Of a stretch of 64,000 bases of DNA, positions 1 through 11,637 are shown one piece after another. A program made the position numbers and the translations under genes. Location: NCBI GenBank assembly GCA_963921425.1, contig OY992835.1, positions 20,832,001 to 20,896,000 on the forward strand, given 5' to 3'. The notes under the pieces are model-generated. The model was given only the letters and a program-made list of their open reading frames with translations, was not told where the DNA came from and did no database searches. This DNA is from Dryas octopetala. Lineage: Eukaryota > Streptophyta > Magnoliopsida > Rosales > Rosaceae. Every line of letters starts with the position of its first letter. The first letter of the stretch is position 1.

Positions 1-1380
1 GGAGAATAGATAGAACTAATACTAAAAACTCAACACAATTTATTGTAGTTTTCATTTTAAACATACAGAATTATTTCCTTCATCTCTCCCTCTGCTCTTT
101 CTTCTCCCTTTCCATCTCTTTCATTAATTTATTAAATGAAAAAACAAAAACAAAAACAAAAAAATGTAATCAAGTGACCCCTGAGCATTGCTTCATTCTG
201 TATCAATATTGCGAGTAGACCATTATGTTGCTAATAATCAACAGGAAGTTATGCGCAGTTGCCACCTGATTTTGAAAAATGATGTCTATGATTTAGGATT
301 CCAAGATAATTGATAAACAGATTACTGAACCAGATCACCACCTCTTGAATTTGCCGCAAGTTGTTTTAAGATGAACTAAGATGGTACAAGGATAGTCCCA
401 AAGGTTAGAGCTATTCCTGTTTTTCAACTAGCCTGCCAAAGTTACCCTGGCATAGACATGTCAGAGACTTAAGAGGTACGACTGGGATGGTTGGGTTAGG
501 ATGGGTTCAGTTCAGCTATTTCTTTAGGTAAAAGTGAATAAGTGATAAAAGCCATCAATAAGAGAAAGCTTTAGCGGCGGATGAATAAAACAATACAATG
601 GTCCACCATAGCAAGAGTTAGTCTTGACCTTTGCTGATTATGTGAAAAAGTTATGGACTGCTTTGACCACCATATGCATGATTTTTCCTTTTAAGCACCT
701 TAGTATTCCAAAATTGGATAAAATGTAGCACTGTAAATCTATGCACTTGAGCCTTTTATTTTTTTCCCCCTTATCAGGGAGAGAGTCCAAGTCAGTGAGA
801 AATTATGGTGTGAGCGTAACACTACGTGACAGTGTGATCAATTCATTAGAATTATAACATGTGCATAATTATTAATATATAAAATTATAAACCCTGAATT
901 TATAAATCCATTGTTCATCAATGTTATAACACGTTGATTCAGTAATACTACGTGGTAATGTTACAATCACATATAATAATTTTTCCTAAGTTAAGGGTCT
1001 ATATACAAATGAATATACCATCATGTGATTTTTATATTATTTTATTTATCTGTGTAAGTAAAAAGAATACATTGAACCAAAAGGAACAAGAAACAAAGGG
1101 AAACATCCCAAAACAACAAGAAGAAACCATGGTTGATTGGTTGTCAACATTATTATATCGAACTTCAGCAGTACCATTCAAAAGCAGCCTAACAACTCAC
1201 ACTATCATAATTTCAAGAGTGCAAGCATCTCTCAACTTTGTTCTTTTCTTTTGAAACGACACAATCAAAACTATTAGAATCTATTAACTTCTCTTTGGCT
1301 ATGCAAAAGCAGCAAAAACATTATGGTTTCATAATGATAAAAGCCTTAAATTTGTTTGATTACTGTCCACCAAAATAATA
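1..1380. other. Left-edge intergenic sequence
   Basis: AT-rich sequence without a convincing gene. Open frames here (for example around 952-1254) have no recognisable motif, no plausible initiation context and low-complexity composition. I see no RNA gene or repeat structure. Confidence 0.6.
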
Positions 1381-1399
1381 AGTTACTCTAGTGATGGAT

Positions 1400-1665
1400 G
1401 CCGAGGAAGTTGTGCGTCTCCTCGTCTAACTTCAGATGGAACTCTTGTGGAAGATGCAAAAGAGTTGATAGCTGTTTTTGAGTCGATTCGATGCCAGTTT
1501 CGTAGGCAAGAATGCAACTATGTAGCTCACATATTAGCTAGGCATGCTTTTGTCAATTTTGGTATTATTGTTTGGCTTGATGTTGACACAAGGCCACCTT
1601 GGCTCGTTGAGTTATTGTATGAGAGGACTTGTTTCATCATTAAATGAAATCCTCAGTTTGCCTCT
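1400..1665 (+). pseudogene. LINE retrotransposon RNase H-like fragment, broken
   Basis: The frame at 1417-1644 reads as the C-terminal end of a plant non-LTR retrotransposon RNase H-like domain: SDGTLVEDAKELI, then QFRRQECNYVAHILARHA, then PPWLVELL. The pattern of an R-R-x-x-N-x-x-A-H-x-L-A-R-x-A core followed by a W-containing tail is typical of these domains. Upstream the similarity (DAEEVVR) sits in another frame, so there is a frameshift near 1415, and nothing of the reverse transcriptase remains. The stop at 1645 is followed by CCTCTC and a run of A, resembling a LINE 3' end. This is a 5'-truncated dead copy, not a host gene. Confidence 0.6.
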
Positions 1666-2595
1666 CAAAAAAATAATGAAGGTCTTGCACAATACCTAGG
1701 AGGGGTTAAAAACCAAGTCACCGACACATGGGTCATTATATATATATGTCTGGACCAATGGCATTTTTAACAGTTTCTAACACTGCAATTCTCCAAATCA
1801 AACAAGTATAAATGCTTAAAGGGCTGTATTGTATTGTGCATAGATTCTCTCTTCCATTCCTCATTTACCTGTGGCAGTCTACTAGTTACAAGATGCCCAA
1901 TATGTGAAAACTGAAAAAAAGTAACAGTTTGAAGGATACGGAATTACTGCTCTCAGTTTCGGAGTAATTGACTATATACAGTACTTAAAGATCTAAAAGA
2001 CAAACAGAGATATACCCTATTAATATCAGCTGCACATACAAAGGACATGAAATATGCACAGCAAGGATTCCTTTCTATTCTGCCATGTGCAAGGGTCCCT
2101 TTAAACATCATCACTCCATATATATATATATATATATTCCTTCTGGTCCTTAGTCTTTTCTGATCAGCCCCACCTTCACTGCAAGAACTTCATTTTCAAA
2201 AGCCAAATAATTAGAAAGGCAAGTTTGAAAGCAGGTATAAAAGAATCAATCATCCTCCAAAGGCCACACAAGGATAAATCAGAGTCATCGATGCCAACAG
2301 AGTCTTAAAGACAACAAGACACAAGCATTACCTAACCATTGATTCCCCCAAGCTCCCTTCCAAATGCTACTTCCATTTTCATTTTGGACTCTCTCTTGCA
2401 CTCTTCCTCTTTCAAAAAGTCCTTTTGCCTACCCATCCACCAACCCAAAGCCTTCTCTAGACTAGCCTTTAGACCCTTTGTCTTTGGATTTTTGTTGCAC
2501 AGCAGCCGATTCTCATTTGTATTACATCATCCAAAATCAATAACAAAGACCCCAATTTGCATAGTTTAATGCCAAACAGAACACAAGCCACCTTC
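1666..2595. other. Intergenic, upstream region of the EAR-motif gene
   Basis: No gene seen. It contains a (TA)n run at about 2117-2138. The open frame at 2339-2569 has no recognisable motif and lies upstream of the TATA box of the next gene. Confidence 0.5.
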
Positions 2596-2604
2596 TATAT
2601 AAAC
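2596..2604 (+). promoter_or_regulatory. TATA box of the EAR-motif gene
   Basis: TATATAAAC lies 96 bases before the ATG at 2692, which suits a transcription start near 2625-2630. Because it sits downstream of an in-frame ATG at 2557, it argues that translation begins at 2692 and not at 2557. Confidence 0.55.
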
Positions 2605-2691
2605 ACATTCAGTGCATTTTGGCCCTTCAACACCATTTATAGCCAAAACCAGCAAAACACCACCAACCCTTCTTCAAACTCTTCTTTTTTA

Positions 2692-3078
2692 ATGGGTAGG
2701 CAGCAGAGTTCTGACCCAACCATGGTTAGCTCCTCCATTGCACTCTTGCAAGAAAGGTTCAGACAGTTGCAGAAAGTGAAGGAGAGGAGGGAGGAGCAGC
2801 AGCTTCTGAAGGTGTTCTCAGAGACCGAAAGGGTTGCTTCCTCAACAAGGCATTTTGAGCCTGCAAAAATCTCCTTCCAATCTGATATGGTCCTTCCTCT
2901 TAGGCCAACCCCAGCAGATTCATCACTCTCTCTGGGGCTTAATTTGCAGACTAAACAAGTTGATTACTATGCCACAAAGATGCAACCATCCACAAACTCA
3001 TGGCCCGACAATACAGCCACAGCTAGTGCTTCAAAAAATTTTGACAACTCAGACCTTGATACCTCTCTTCATCTGTAG
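2692..3078 (+). CDS. Small plant protein with coiled-coil and EAR-like motif, unknown function
   Basis: This single-exon gene encodes 128 residues. The N-terminal half contains TMVSSSIALLQERFRQLQ followed by a charged helix (KVKERREEQQLLKVF), a probable short coiled coil. Near residue 84 is LSLGLNL, which fits the LxLxL EAR repression motif, and the protein ends DLDTSLHL, also rich in alternating Leu. I recognise the TMVSSSIALLQERFRQLQ block as one found in small uncharacterised plant proteins, but I know no assigned function. A role as a nuclear adaptor or co-repressor recruiter is inference from the EAR-like motif only. The frame stays open up to an ATG at 2557, but the TATA box at 2596-2604 makes 2692 the better start. 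AATAAA-type polyadenylation signals lie near 3194-3206. Confidence 0.7.
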   Translation: MGRQQSSDPTMVSSSIALLQERFRQLQKVKERREEQQLLKVFSETERVASSTRHFEPAKISFQSDMVLPLRPTPADSSLSLGLNLQTKQVDYYATKMQPSTNSWPDNTATASASKNFDNSDLDTSLHL

Positions 3079-3606
3079 ACATATCCTACCTTCACTTTCT
3101 TTATGGCTTCTCCATGTTTCTTTTTTTCTTCTGTATGTAACACAAGCGGAGTATGTAAGTAATATGACTAATGTTTATTCATCTCAATAATGAAATAAAT
3201 AAATAAAAGAAGGCATGGAGGATTAATATGATGCCTCTTCTTTTCATTTTTGGCCCTTTTCTTGGTTTTGATTAACAAAATTAACAAATCATGGGACTAT
3301 AGAAAGATTTACAATCAAGAAATATGGGTTAGAGGTGATGGATTTCTAGTTTCTAATGTGTCCAATTTAAAAGGGGAAGAGGACTTTGAATGAACAAATT
3401 TGTTAATTTATCTCATAATTAATTAAGACGATTGATGATGAACTACTAATTTACAAGTCAAAACTAGGTTGCTTAAGAATGAGAGATTCTTCCATGAGGC
3501 ATGTCTTATGGGGCATCCTCTTACAATGAGGTGACCTTATTGTGAAAGGATTTCCCGTAAACATGCTCCATTCGAGAATTAGTGCTTAGGAATTCATAAC
3601 ATTATT

Positions 3607-3627
3607 TTTTTTTTTTTCGAGAGAGGG
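3607..3627 (-). mobile_element. Ultra-short poly(A) retro-insertion with 10-base target duplication
   Basis: Read on the minus strand, CCCTCTCG followed by a run of A, flanked by TAACATTATT at 3597-3606 and 3628-3637. The CTCTC-then-poly(A) junction resembles the 3' end of the LINE fragment near 1650. Confidence 0.5.
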
Positions 3628-3766
3628 TAACATTATTCATGGGAAAGACCATGTTAATACTGATAAATTCTTTAAGAGCACAAGATAAATTTTTAGGTGG
3701 AAGAGTAGTTTATTATCCCAAACAAAATAAATTTAAAAATTAGAACACCCAAAATATGTTACTAAT

Positions 3767-4472
3767 AAGGGTGAGAATTTCCACCGAAATACCGGAATAC
3801 CGATCGAATCGAATCGAATCGATTGGTTGGTCGAAATATCTCAGTTTCGGCGATTAATCGGTATCTGATCGGTATTTGATACCAACCGACACTTGTCGGA
3901 GTCGAATGCGACTATGGTTCTTGGAGCTGATATACCGACCGACTCTCCCTCATCACTCTCTCAGTCTCTTGAATCTCCCTCTGCACTCTCAGTCTCTCTC
4001 TCGAAAATCCCTCACTACTATCCTTTCAATCTCCCAATCCCTTACCAGTTATCATTCACCACTCACCAGTCACCACCATCCTCTCAGTCTGCATCTCCTC
4101 CCCCTCCCACTGATCTCACCGGATCTCATAAAGTCACAAACATTATCGCTCCAATTAGCAGCCCGCGCACAGCACCACAAAACTCACCACCGCAACTCGG
4201 CCTGTGCCCAAACGCCATCACAGCTCACCACCAAGTCTCTGTCTCTCGCCTAGTTCTCCGCCGCTAACTGCCGAGTTACCTCCCTCTATTCTAAGTCAGT
4301 AAGCCCACTTAGAACCGATACCAACTGGGGGTAGTCGGACAACCGAACGTCGAAATACCGACACTCATCGGATCAACATCGATATGGAAAATGACATTCC
4401 CATTCCAATGGCTGTCAATCGGAGGTTGGTTGTGGGGGTTCGGTTTGGTTACCAAACCAATTCTACCCCTAA
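3767..4472. mobile_element. hAT-like non-autonomous DNA transposon
   Basis: The element is bracketed by a perfect 8-base direct repeat, TTACTAAT, at 3759-3766 and 4473-4480, the duplication length made by hAT transposases. The ends are short imperfect inverted repeats (AAGGGTGAGAATT at the left; the complement of the right end reads TTAGGGGTAGAATT). Just inside both ends are CGG/GGTTTGG-rich subterminal repeats. The 706-base body has no transposase. The middle (about 3930-4290) is C/T- and Ser/Pro-codon-rich and unlike the ends; it may be captured host sequence. The open frames inside (3876-4267) are not supported as genes. Confidence 0.65.
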
Positions 4473-4480
4473 TTACTAAT

Positions 4481-4886
4481 GTTGTTAAACTCTTTAGACT
4501 ATTTTCATAAAAAACAAAACAAAACAAAAATTAAAAAAATCCTTTCTTTTATTAATGTTCGGCCCAAACAAATTTCCAATCTAGGCCGGGTGGAGCTGGG
4601 ACTGAATGGGCTCGTATGAATCATATCATATCACATCTCATGCTCATAATATAAACCCAACGACTGAAAATTACCAAAATACCCAAAACAAGATTTTAGT
4701 TTCATCATTTTTTGTGGACAAAAATGCCCCTATCATCTCCAGAAGCTTCCCAAACCCGCCAGAAACCCCTACTAAAACCCTAACACCTCTCTCCAACTCC
4801 AACCGTCTCTCAGTCACAAAGTCAGAGTCACCACTCTCCACACTCTCTCTCTCTTGGCCTTCACCGATTTTATCTCCTCGACGAAT
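4481..4886. other. Upstream and leader region of HSP90-6
   Basis: Sequence between the hAT-like element and the HSP90-6 start. From about 4740 it becomes C/T-rich (many CTCTCC and CCAAAC words), like a plant 5' leader. I see no clear TATA box. Open frames on both strands here are overlaps with no motif. Confidence 0.45.
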
Positions 4887-7800
4887 ATGCATAGGCTCTC
4901 TCGACGCTCCGTCTCCGCTATCCTGCGCCACGGCAGCGCACGTTATCGGAACACCGCGGCTCCAATCGCCTGCTCTTCTCCCCATTTCGACTCGGTGTGC
5001 TCTCCACAACTCTATGGTTTATTTTTCACGCTTTGAGAAGATGAAGTGAAAAACCTGTATCTTTTATGTGTTTGTGGTTGGAATGTTGTTTGTAATAGTG
5101 GGTTATCTTTTTTTTTTTTTTTTGGGTTATGTTTTGTTTTATTTTAGCTATTTATAGTTCCTTTTTCTGTTTAAATATCTGGGTTGCTTTAAATTTTCAT
5201 TTGTCGTTCAATTCGCGATGACCCCATTTGGAATTTCATTGTTTTCTTCTGCATTTCGTTTGATATCAGGTTCTTCCTCTTGATGACCACTTTTATTGTT
5301 AAATATTTTGAGTACTAGTTTAAGGAATAAATTGGTTTTATATGTGCTTATTAGGGAACGTACATTCTTTAATCAAAGTTATTCAAATTTTTATGCTTTA
5401 GTACGAAGCTGAGTTTGTTGCTTGCATACAATTTGTGTAGGTGGGAGAGACCAGTACCAAAGCCAGATGGCACTCAGTGTTAGTCACTGGGAAGTGTCGC
5501 CCTACCGAAACCACAACTCAATTTAACTTTAAAAATGGCCTGCCTTTTGGCAGCCGGTATGAGTCCACTGCTGCAGCGTCTGATGCATCGGCCACACCAC
5601 CCACTGAGAGATATGAGTATCAAGCTGAGGTATGACATTTGAACTGCTGGGCCTTTTTGAGCTTTAGTTAGGCTCAATGGTTTTTAAGTTTTCTTCTGTT
5701 TTCTTCATGGTGCCAGGTTAGTCGCCTCATGGACCTAATTGTTAACAGCTTATACAGCAACAAGGAAGTATTTCTTCGAGAGCTTATCAGGTATCCATTT
5801 GCATATTGGATATTGTGGAATATCGATGCTTGAATAATGATTGCTTTGTTTTTTTGCTGCCATTTTCTGTTCTATTTTGTTAAATATTCAGTCCAAAAAG
5901 TTCCAACCTGCCAAGTCGATGCTTATGATTTCTTTTCAGCATGGTATTCAAGAAATAGTTAGGTTTGAATTTCAGAGGTACTAGGTTATTTCGCATATGA
6001 TTTGGAAAATTTTTGAATTTTCCCACAGCAATGCAAGTGATGCCTTGGACAAGCTCCGGTTTCTCAGTGTTACACAGCCTGAGCTTTTGAAGGGTGGTGG
6101 TGATCTTGATATCCGGATCCAGAGTGATAAAGACAATGGGATCATAGATATCATGTAAGCTTTAGTAGTTTCCACAATCTTTTTTCCCCCTTAATGGTTC
6201 ATCTTCCCCATATCACTGGTGTGAACCTTTCTTTTCCTGTGAAGTGACTCTGGCATTGGTATGACTCGGGAAGAGCTTGTTGACTGTCTGGGAACAATTG
6301 CACAAAGTGGGACTTCAAAGTTCTTGAAGGCATTGAAGGTCTCATTAGTCCTTAAAATGTTATAAGTTATTTGAATTCAAGAGCCCGCAAATTTGAAGGT
6401 CTCAAATTGGGATTTTGTTATTTATATGCTCACAAATTTGTTTTAGCAGGATAGTAAAGATGCTGGTGGTGAGAACAATTTGATTGGTCAGTTTGGTGTT
6501 GGCTTTTACTCAGCATTCCTGGTTGCGGATCGGGTAAGTTCTTATCCAGAAAACTCTGAGAGCTATGACTTTTAGTTATTTGCCTTGATACTTTGGTCCA
6601 ATGGCTGAATGTATAACGTTTGGGTAGCCCTCCCACTCCCCAAATTCCTCCTTACCCTTTTCAACTTCTCTGTTAAGAGCTCCCCCCAACCCCCTATAAA
6701 AATTTGTGGATATAAATTTTTTTAGTGCTTGATTGTTATGTTTCTCCTGTTGGTTATAGGTTGTTGTCTCCACAAAGAGCCCTAAATCTGACAAACAATA
6801 TGTATGGCAAGGAGAGGCAAATGCTAGCTCTTATACAATTCAGGAAGAGACTGACCCTGAGAAGCTTATTCCTAGAGGAACCCGCCTGACCTTGTATCTC
6901 AAGGTTAGTTAAGAAATTTGGTTGTACTTTATAATGTATTTTAAAAAAGAAGAAAATCTTTGTTACAAGTTGCTTATGACTCCTGATCTCCAAGCTAATC
7001 AAGTTATTTTTTTCTTTATTTCCGTATGCCTACTTTTAGCGTGATGACAAGGGTTTTGCTCATCCAGAACGGATTCAGAAGCTTGTGAAAAACTATTCAC
7101 AATTTGTGTCTTTTCCTATATACACCTGGCAGGAAAAGGGATACACTAAAGAGGTAAGGTTTTTTTTTTTTTCCCATATCTTCTTGATGCTTCTACATTT
7201 GTCTTAAGTTTCAGACGTTTTATGTTCAGGATAATCGTTGAGACTGTTTCATTTCAGGTTGAGGTTGATGAAGATCCAGCTGAATCCCAAAAAGATGAGC
7301 AAGATGAAAAAACTGAGGTAAATCTCTGCCTTCCAGTATCTTTGCTCTATCAAAAAACTTATTTATTCAACCTGTTTGTAAATTTCAGTGTACATTTTGT
7401 GCATGCCTGATGTATGAATTAACTATAACAGAAGAAGAAGAAAACAAAGACTGTTGTTGAGAAATACTGGGATTGGGACCTCACTAATGAGACACAGCCA
7501 ATATGGGTGAGCCTCAGTGGTTTCATCTTTGGTCGTTTACTCTGATTTTTATATAGCAACTATCTTTGGAAAACTCATACATCATTTCAACTGATATTTA
7601 CAGCTTCGCAATCCTAAAGAAGTCACTACAGAGGATTACAATGAGTTCTACAAGAAAACTTTTAATGAATACTTGGACCCCCTAGCATCTTCACACTTTA
7701 CAACAGAGGTATTCATGACTATTTCTCCCTTGTAACAACAATTAAGTTCCTCAACCATATTGTTGTAGAGTTTTGACGTAGAATATTTGTGTTTTTATCA

Positions 7801-10435
7801 TATGATTTCTGCTTCTTCAACTGGATGAAAATTATGTATAATTAACAATACTGAAGTTCCTTTGCTTTCTAAGCTTAAGAGGTTTTTATTTGCAGGGTGA
7901 AGTAGAATTCAGGTCTATACTATATGCGCCAGCTGTTGCTCCTATGGGGAAGGATGACATAGTCAACCCCAAGACAAAAAATATAAGACTCTATGTGAAA
8001 CGGGTGTTCATTTCAGATGACTTTGATGGAGAACTGGTAAACAAAATAGAAAGACTTTTACAAGAGAGCATTGCATGGTTCTTTTAAATGTAAGCGTATT
8101 GGTTTTGGTTGTTTTAATGTTGTTTACATTTGCCCTTGTAGTTCCCACGATACTTAAGCTTCATCAAAGGTGTTGTGGACTCAAATGATCTTCCACTCAA
8201 TGTCTCACGTGAAATTCTTCAGGAGAGTCGTATTGTGAGTACATCCAGCACACTTTGTCTTTTAACCTTTTCAGGGTTGCAAATAGTTTTATTTTATACA
8301 AGCTCTTCCTTTTTTGTCTGAAATAAACTATTGTTTCTATGCTCTACTTGAAGGTACGGATTATGAGGAAGCGTTTGGTTCGGAAGGCATTTGACATGAT
8401 TCTGGGAATATCCTTGAGTGAAAACAGAGATGTATGTATTTTTGCTTGTGTATGCTTATTCTCCTTTATCTTGTATATATTTACATTCTTGTAGAATTAT
8501 GGTTCAAAAACTTGGCCATGACTCCCGACAATAATTGTGACATACTCCAGTCTAGCTCTTTATCTGAATTTCTTCATATCCCTCTATCTCCTACCCAGCT
8601 GTTGTACTTCACTTCAAACCCTATCTCATGCAGAGTATTTGGTAACAATTTCAGTGTCTTGGCAACTACTCCTTTTCCTTGTCTGCTTTTGTACTCCTAA
8701 TCCAGATCCTTGCCAACTCATTGCTGCTTGGAATAGACAATGATACTGTACCTTTATGTTCTTTAAACTTACCCTTTGTTATTTGTTGCAGGATTATGAA
8801 AAGTTTTGGGAAAATTTTGGCAAACACTTGAAACTGGGTTGCATTGAAGATCGTGAAAATCATAAGCGTATTGGTCCTTTGCTTAGATTTTTCTCTAACC
8901 AAAGTGAGGAAGAGATGATCAGCTTGGATGAATATGTTGAGAACATGAAACCTGAGCAGAAAGATATCTATTACATTGCTAGTGACAGTGTGACAAGTGC
9001 AAAGAATACACCATTCCTTGAGAAACTTACTGAGAAGGAGCTTGAAGTATGTTTTGCCTTTCAAACACTTTGATTATTATGTTCGTTATGCTTCTGTTTT
9101 ATAAGTTCATGCATAATTGATGCTGTGCCATTTTTGTAGGTATTGTTCTTAGTTGATCCTATTGATGAGGTTGCTGTCCAGAACCTAAAATCATTCAAAG
9201 ATAAGAATTTTGTGGATATTAGCAAGGAAGATCTGGATTTAGGTTAGCTCATTGGAGACTTTTAAGTTGAAAATTTCTATTTCGCTGAGGACGGATGGAT
9301 TTTAGATGGTCTTGCTTCTTTCATTATGCTAAGAACGTAGCTGAAAAGTCTAATTTGCATTGAATGACATATGTGCAGGGGATAAGAATGAGGAAAAGGA
9401 AAAGGAGATTAAGCAGGAATATGGCCAAACTTGTGATTGGATTAAGAAGCGTTTGGGTGATAAAGTTGCCAGTGTTCAAATTTCAAACCGTCTGAGTTCA
9501 TCACCCTGCGTTCTTGCATCCGGGAAGTTTGGTTGGTCTGCCAACATGGAGAGGTAGAGGTCCTCTGTTGCTATATACATGTTTTAGGAATTCATCAACA
9601 CATTAAGGACCTGATTGTTATCTGGCCAAACTTGTGATTGAACTTTTGCAGGTTGATGAAGGCACAAACTGTCGGTGATACTACTAGCCTGGATTATATG
9701 AGAGGCAGAAGAGTGTTCGAAATTAATCCTGATCACCCGATCATCAAAAACTTGAATGTATGTTGTACAAAAACAGCCCAATCATAAAAGAACTTGACAG
9801 TTATAGTTATATCAAGTACAATAATATTATTATCCTGGTTCGCAGGTTGCATGCAAGATTAATCCGAATGATGAAGATGCTATGAGAGCTATTGATCTTT
9901 TGTATGATGCAGCTTTGGTTTCTAGTGGTTTTACTGTGAGTATTCATCCTTTCTTCGTATCTCTTTTTAATAATGCTCTTAGGATCCTTAAACTATAGCG
10001 ATCCTTTTTCAGTGTAACTTGTCCATCTAAGGAAAGCCTAGGGCCTGCAAAATGAAAATGCACTTGACCTTGTGGGCATGGTCAGTGACAATTGTTCTTT
10101 GGGTTTGAGGGTGGCCTATTTGTTGGGTGGGGCACACATGCTACAGACAACTGTTTCCCTCTCAGAATCTATTGTATCCCCATGCAAAAAATGTTGATTT
10201 TGCATGATTGTCTGATGATGTCTGTGATCTTCTAACACCTTCAACCTGTATGCCTTTGATGCAGCCTGAGAATCCGGCACAGCTGGGTGGAAAGATATAT
10301 GAGATGATGGGTATGGCTCTTTCTGGGAAATGGGCCCCACCTGCTGAGGTTCAGCATCCAGGAGCCCAACACCACAACACTGAGGCATTAGAGGCTGAGG
10401 TGGTTGAGCCAGATGCAGTTGATGGCCAGAAATAA
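4887..10435 (+). CDS. HSP90-6: Mitochondrial HSP90 chaperone (HSP90-6 / TRAP1 type)
   Basis: ATP-dependent chaperone predicted to act in the mitochondrial matrix. Twenty exons: 4887-4994, 5441-5629, 5717-5790, 6029-6154, 6245-6338, 6450-6533, 6760-6903, 7040-7153, 7258-7317, 7432-7506, 7604-7708, 7896-8036, 8142-8234, 8354-8431, 8792-9046, 9140-9242, 9379-9553, 9652-9757, 9846-9935, 10265-10435. They give 794 residues, close to the Arabidopsis protein. The first 90 or so residues are Arg/Ser-rich and almost free of acidic residues at the start ([19 protein letters not shown]), a targeting presequence. The GHKL ATPase domain follows, with FLRELISNASDAL (Glu121, Asn125), DSGIGM (Asp167) and [11 protein letters not shown]. 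The middle domain has the catalytic-loop Arg461 in [11 protein letters not shown]. The C-terminus lacks MEEVD, as expected for an organellar form. Exon 1 is the least certain, because its donor at 4995 (GTGTGC) is weak. Confidence 0.93.
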
Positions 10436-10695
10436 GGAGCACAAGCCAAAACTTATCTTTTGTTACAAAATTTTCTCTTCTTTGCGCACAAAAGTCAGTT
10501 GTAGGTTTTAGTGGTGTAGGTTATAAATGTCTTGGAGACTGGACATTGAGTGTTACGATATATTTGATGGAGCTGGTGACCAGAAATGAGGAGCACAAGG
10601 CCATTTTCCTTTTTGTTACCAAATTTTCTTTTGCACAAAATTTCAGTGGTAGGTCTCGGTGGTGTTGGTCATATATGTCTGGAGATGAGTGTTCT
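10412..10695 (+). repeat. Tandem duplication of the HSP90-6 3' end
   Basis: The last codons and 3' untranslated region of HSP90-6 (about 10412-10550) are followed by a diverged copy (about 10566-10695). Both copies carry GGAGCACAAG, a GTTACaAAATTTTCT-like block, and a GTGGTaGGT/GTGGTGT block. The stop region ACCAGAAATGAGGAG in the second copy matches GCCAGAAATAAGGAG at the real stop. The second copy lies downstream of the stop and does not alter the protein. Confidence 0.7.
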
Positions 10696-11637
10696 GAATT
10701 TGATAAAAAATATTTGGACACAGGCTGAACTCTCATGGTCTTGTTCAATAATTTAATATTATTTTGACTAATTGATTTCCTTTTTTATTTGTACTTGTTT
10801 ATCTTGTACAATACTGTGCAGTATCTAATGAACCTACTATTCCCCAAGACAAGTCATAGTACTCATGTTAATTTCATGGTGCTTATAACAGTTGGGATAA
10901 AATCATAAATCAAATGGGGGGAGTGGGGGGTCCATAATTATATATACTAATATATTGATTTTAAAGGTTTTAGTATTTACTAATTTCGTTGATGTTATGA
11001 TAACATTTATTTGTAAAAATAAAATAATAGAATTTATATCAACTAATTGAATTCTTTTTCATTCTAAAAAAAAAAAAATTTGATTCTTTTTGTTTTGAGA
11101 AGAAATATGATTATTTTGAACGAAGAAGATATTTATATTCTAACAAGTTATTTGGATTTGGATTCAATTTCTACATTGGATTCGTTTCAATGTTTCATAA
11201 ACATTTTCTAAAGATTATGGCATTTGCCAAAATCAAAGTCAAGCAGTGGCCAAAAAGAAAAAAGTCAAGCAGGCCACGCATCAGAATGATCATTTTGGCC
11301 TCGAAAGTATGCCGTGTCGTAACTCGTAAGCGTTGTGACTGGTCAGCCCAGTGATCTACAGAAACGTGCTAAGCCGGTCAATCCCCAACCCAAGACCGGC
11401 TGAGCCGGTTACCACAACGTTGAAATTTTCAGCCCATTCCTCACTTCTCACCACGGTCGACTTGTTTTCCGGATAAAACACCGTTGCTGTGTTCCAAGGG
11501 CAAAATTGGAAAAACACACTTCATAGTAATGAATGAATAAATAAATAAAAACTCCCAATCTGTCTCTCCGCGTCTGCCTTCCGATTTCATTGTCTGTTCT
11601 CTACTGAGCTGAATTTCCTGTCGGGCTTCTTCGTCTG
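10696..11637. other. Intergenic and OBERON promoter/first leader exon
   Basis: Non-coding sequence between HSP90-6 and the OBERON gene. The last part (about 11540-11637) is C/T-rich and ends at a donor (TCGTCTG then GTGAGC), so it is probably the first, non-coding exon of the OBERON gene. Confidence 0.45.

Noticed and set aside
952..1254. Open frame of 100 codons near the left edge
   Set aside because: AT-rich, no family motif, no splice or promoter context.
3876..4267. Two overlapping open frames of about 125 codons
   Set aside because: They lie inside the hAT-like element, overlap each other in different frames and consist of low-complexity Ser/Pro/His/Leu codons.
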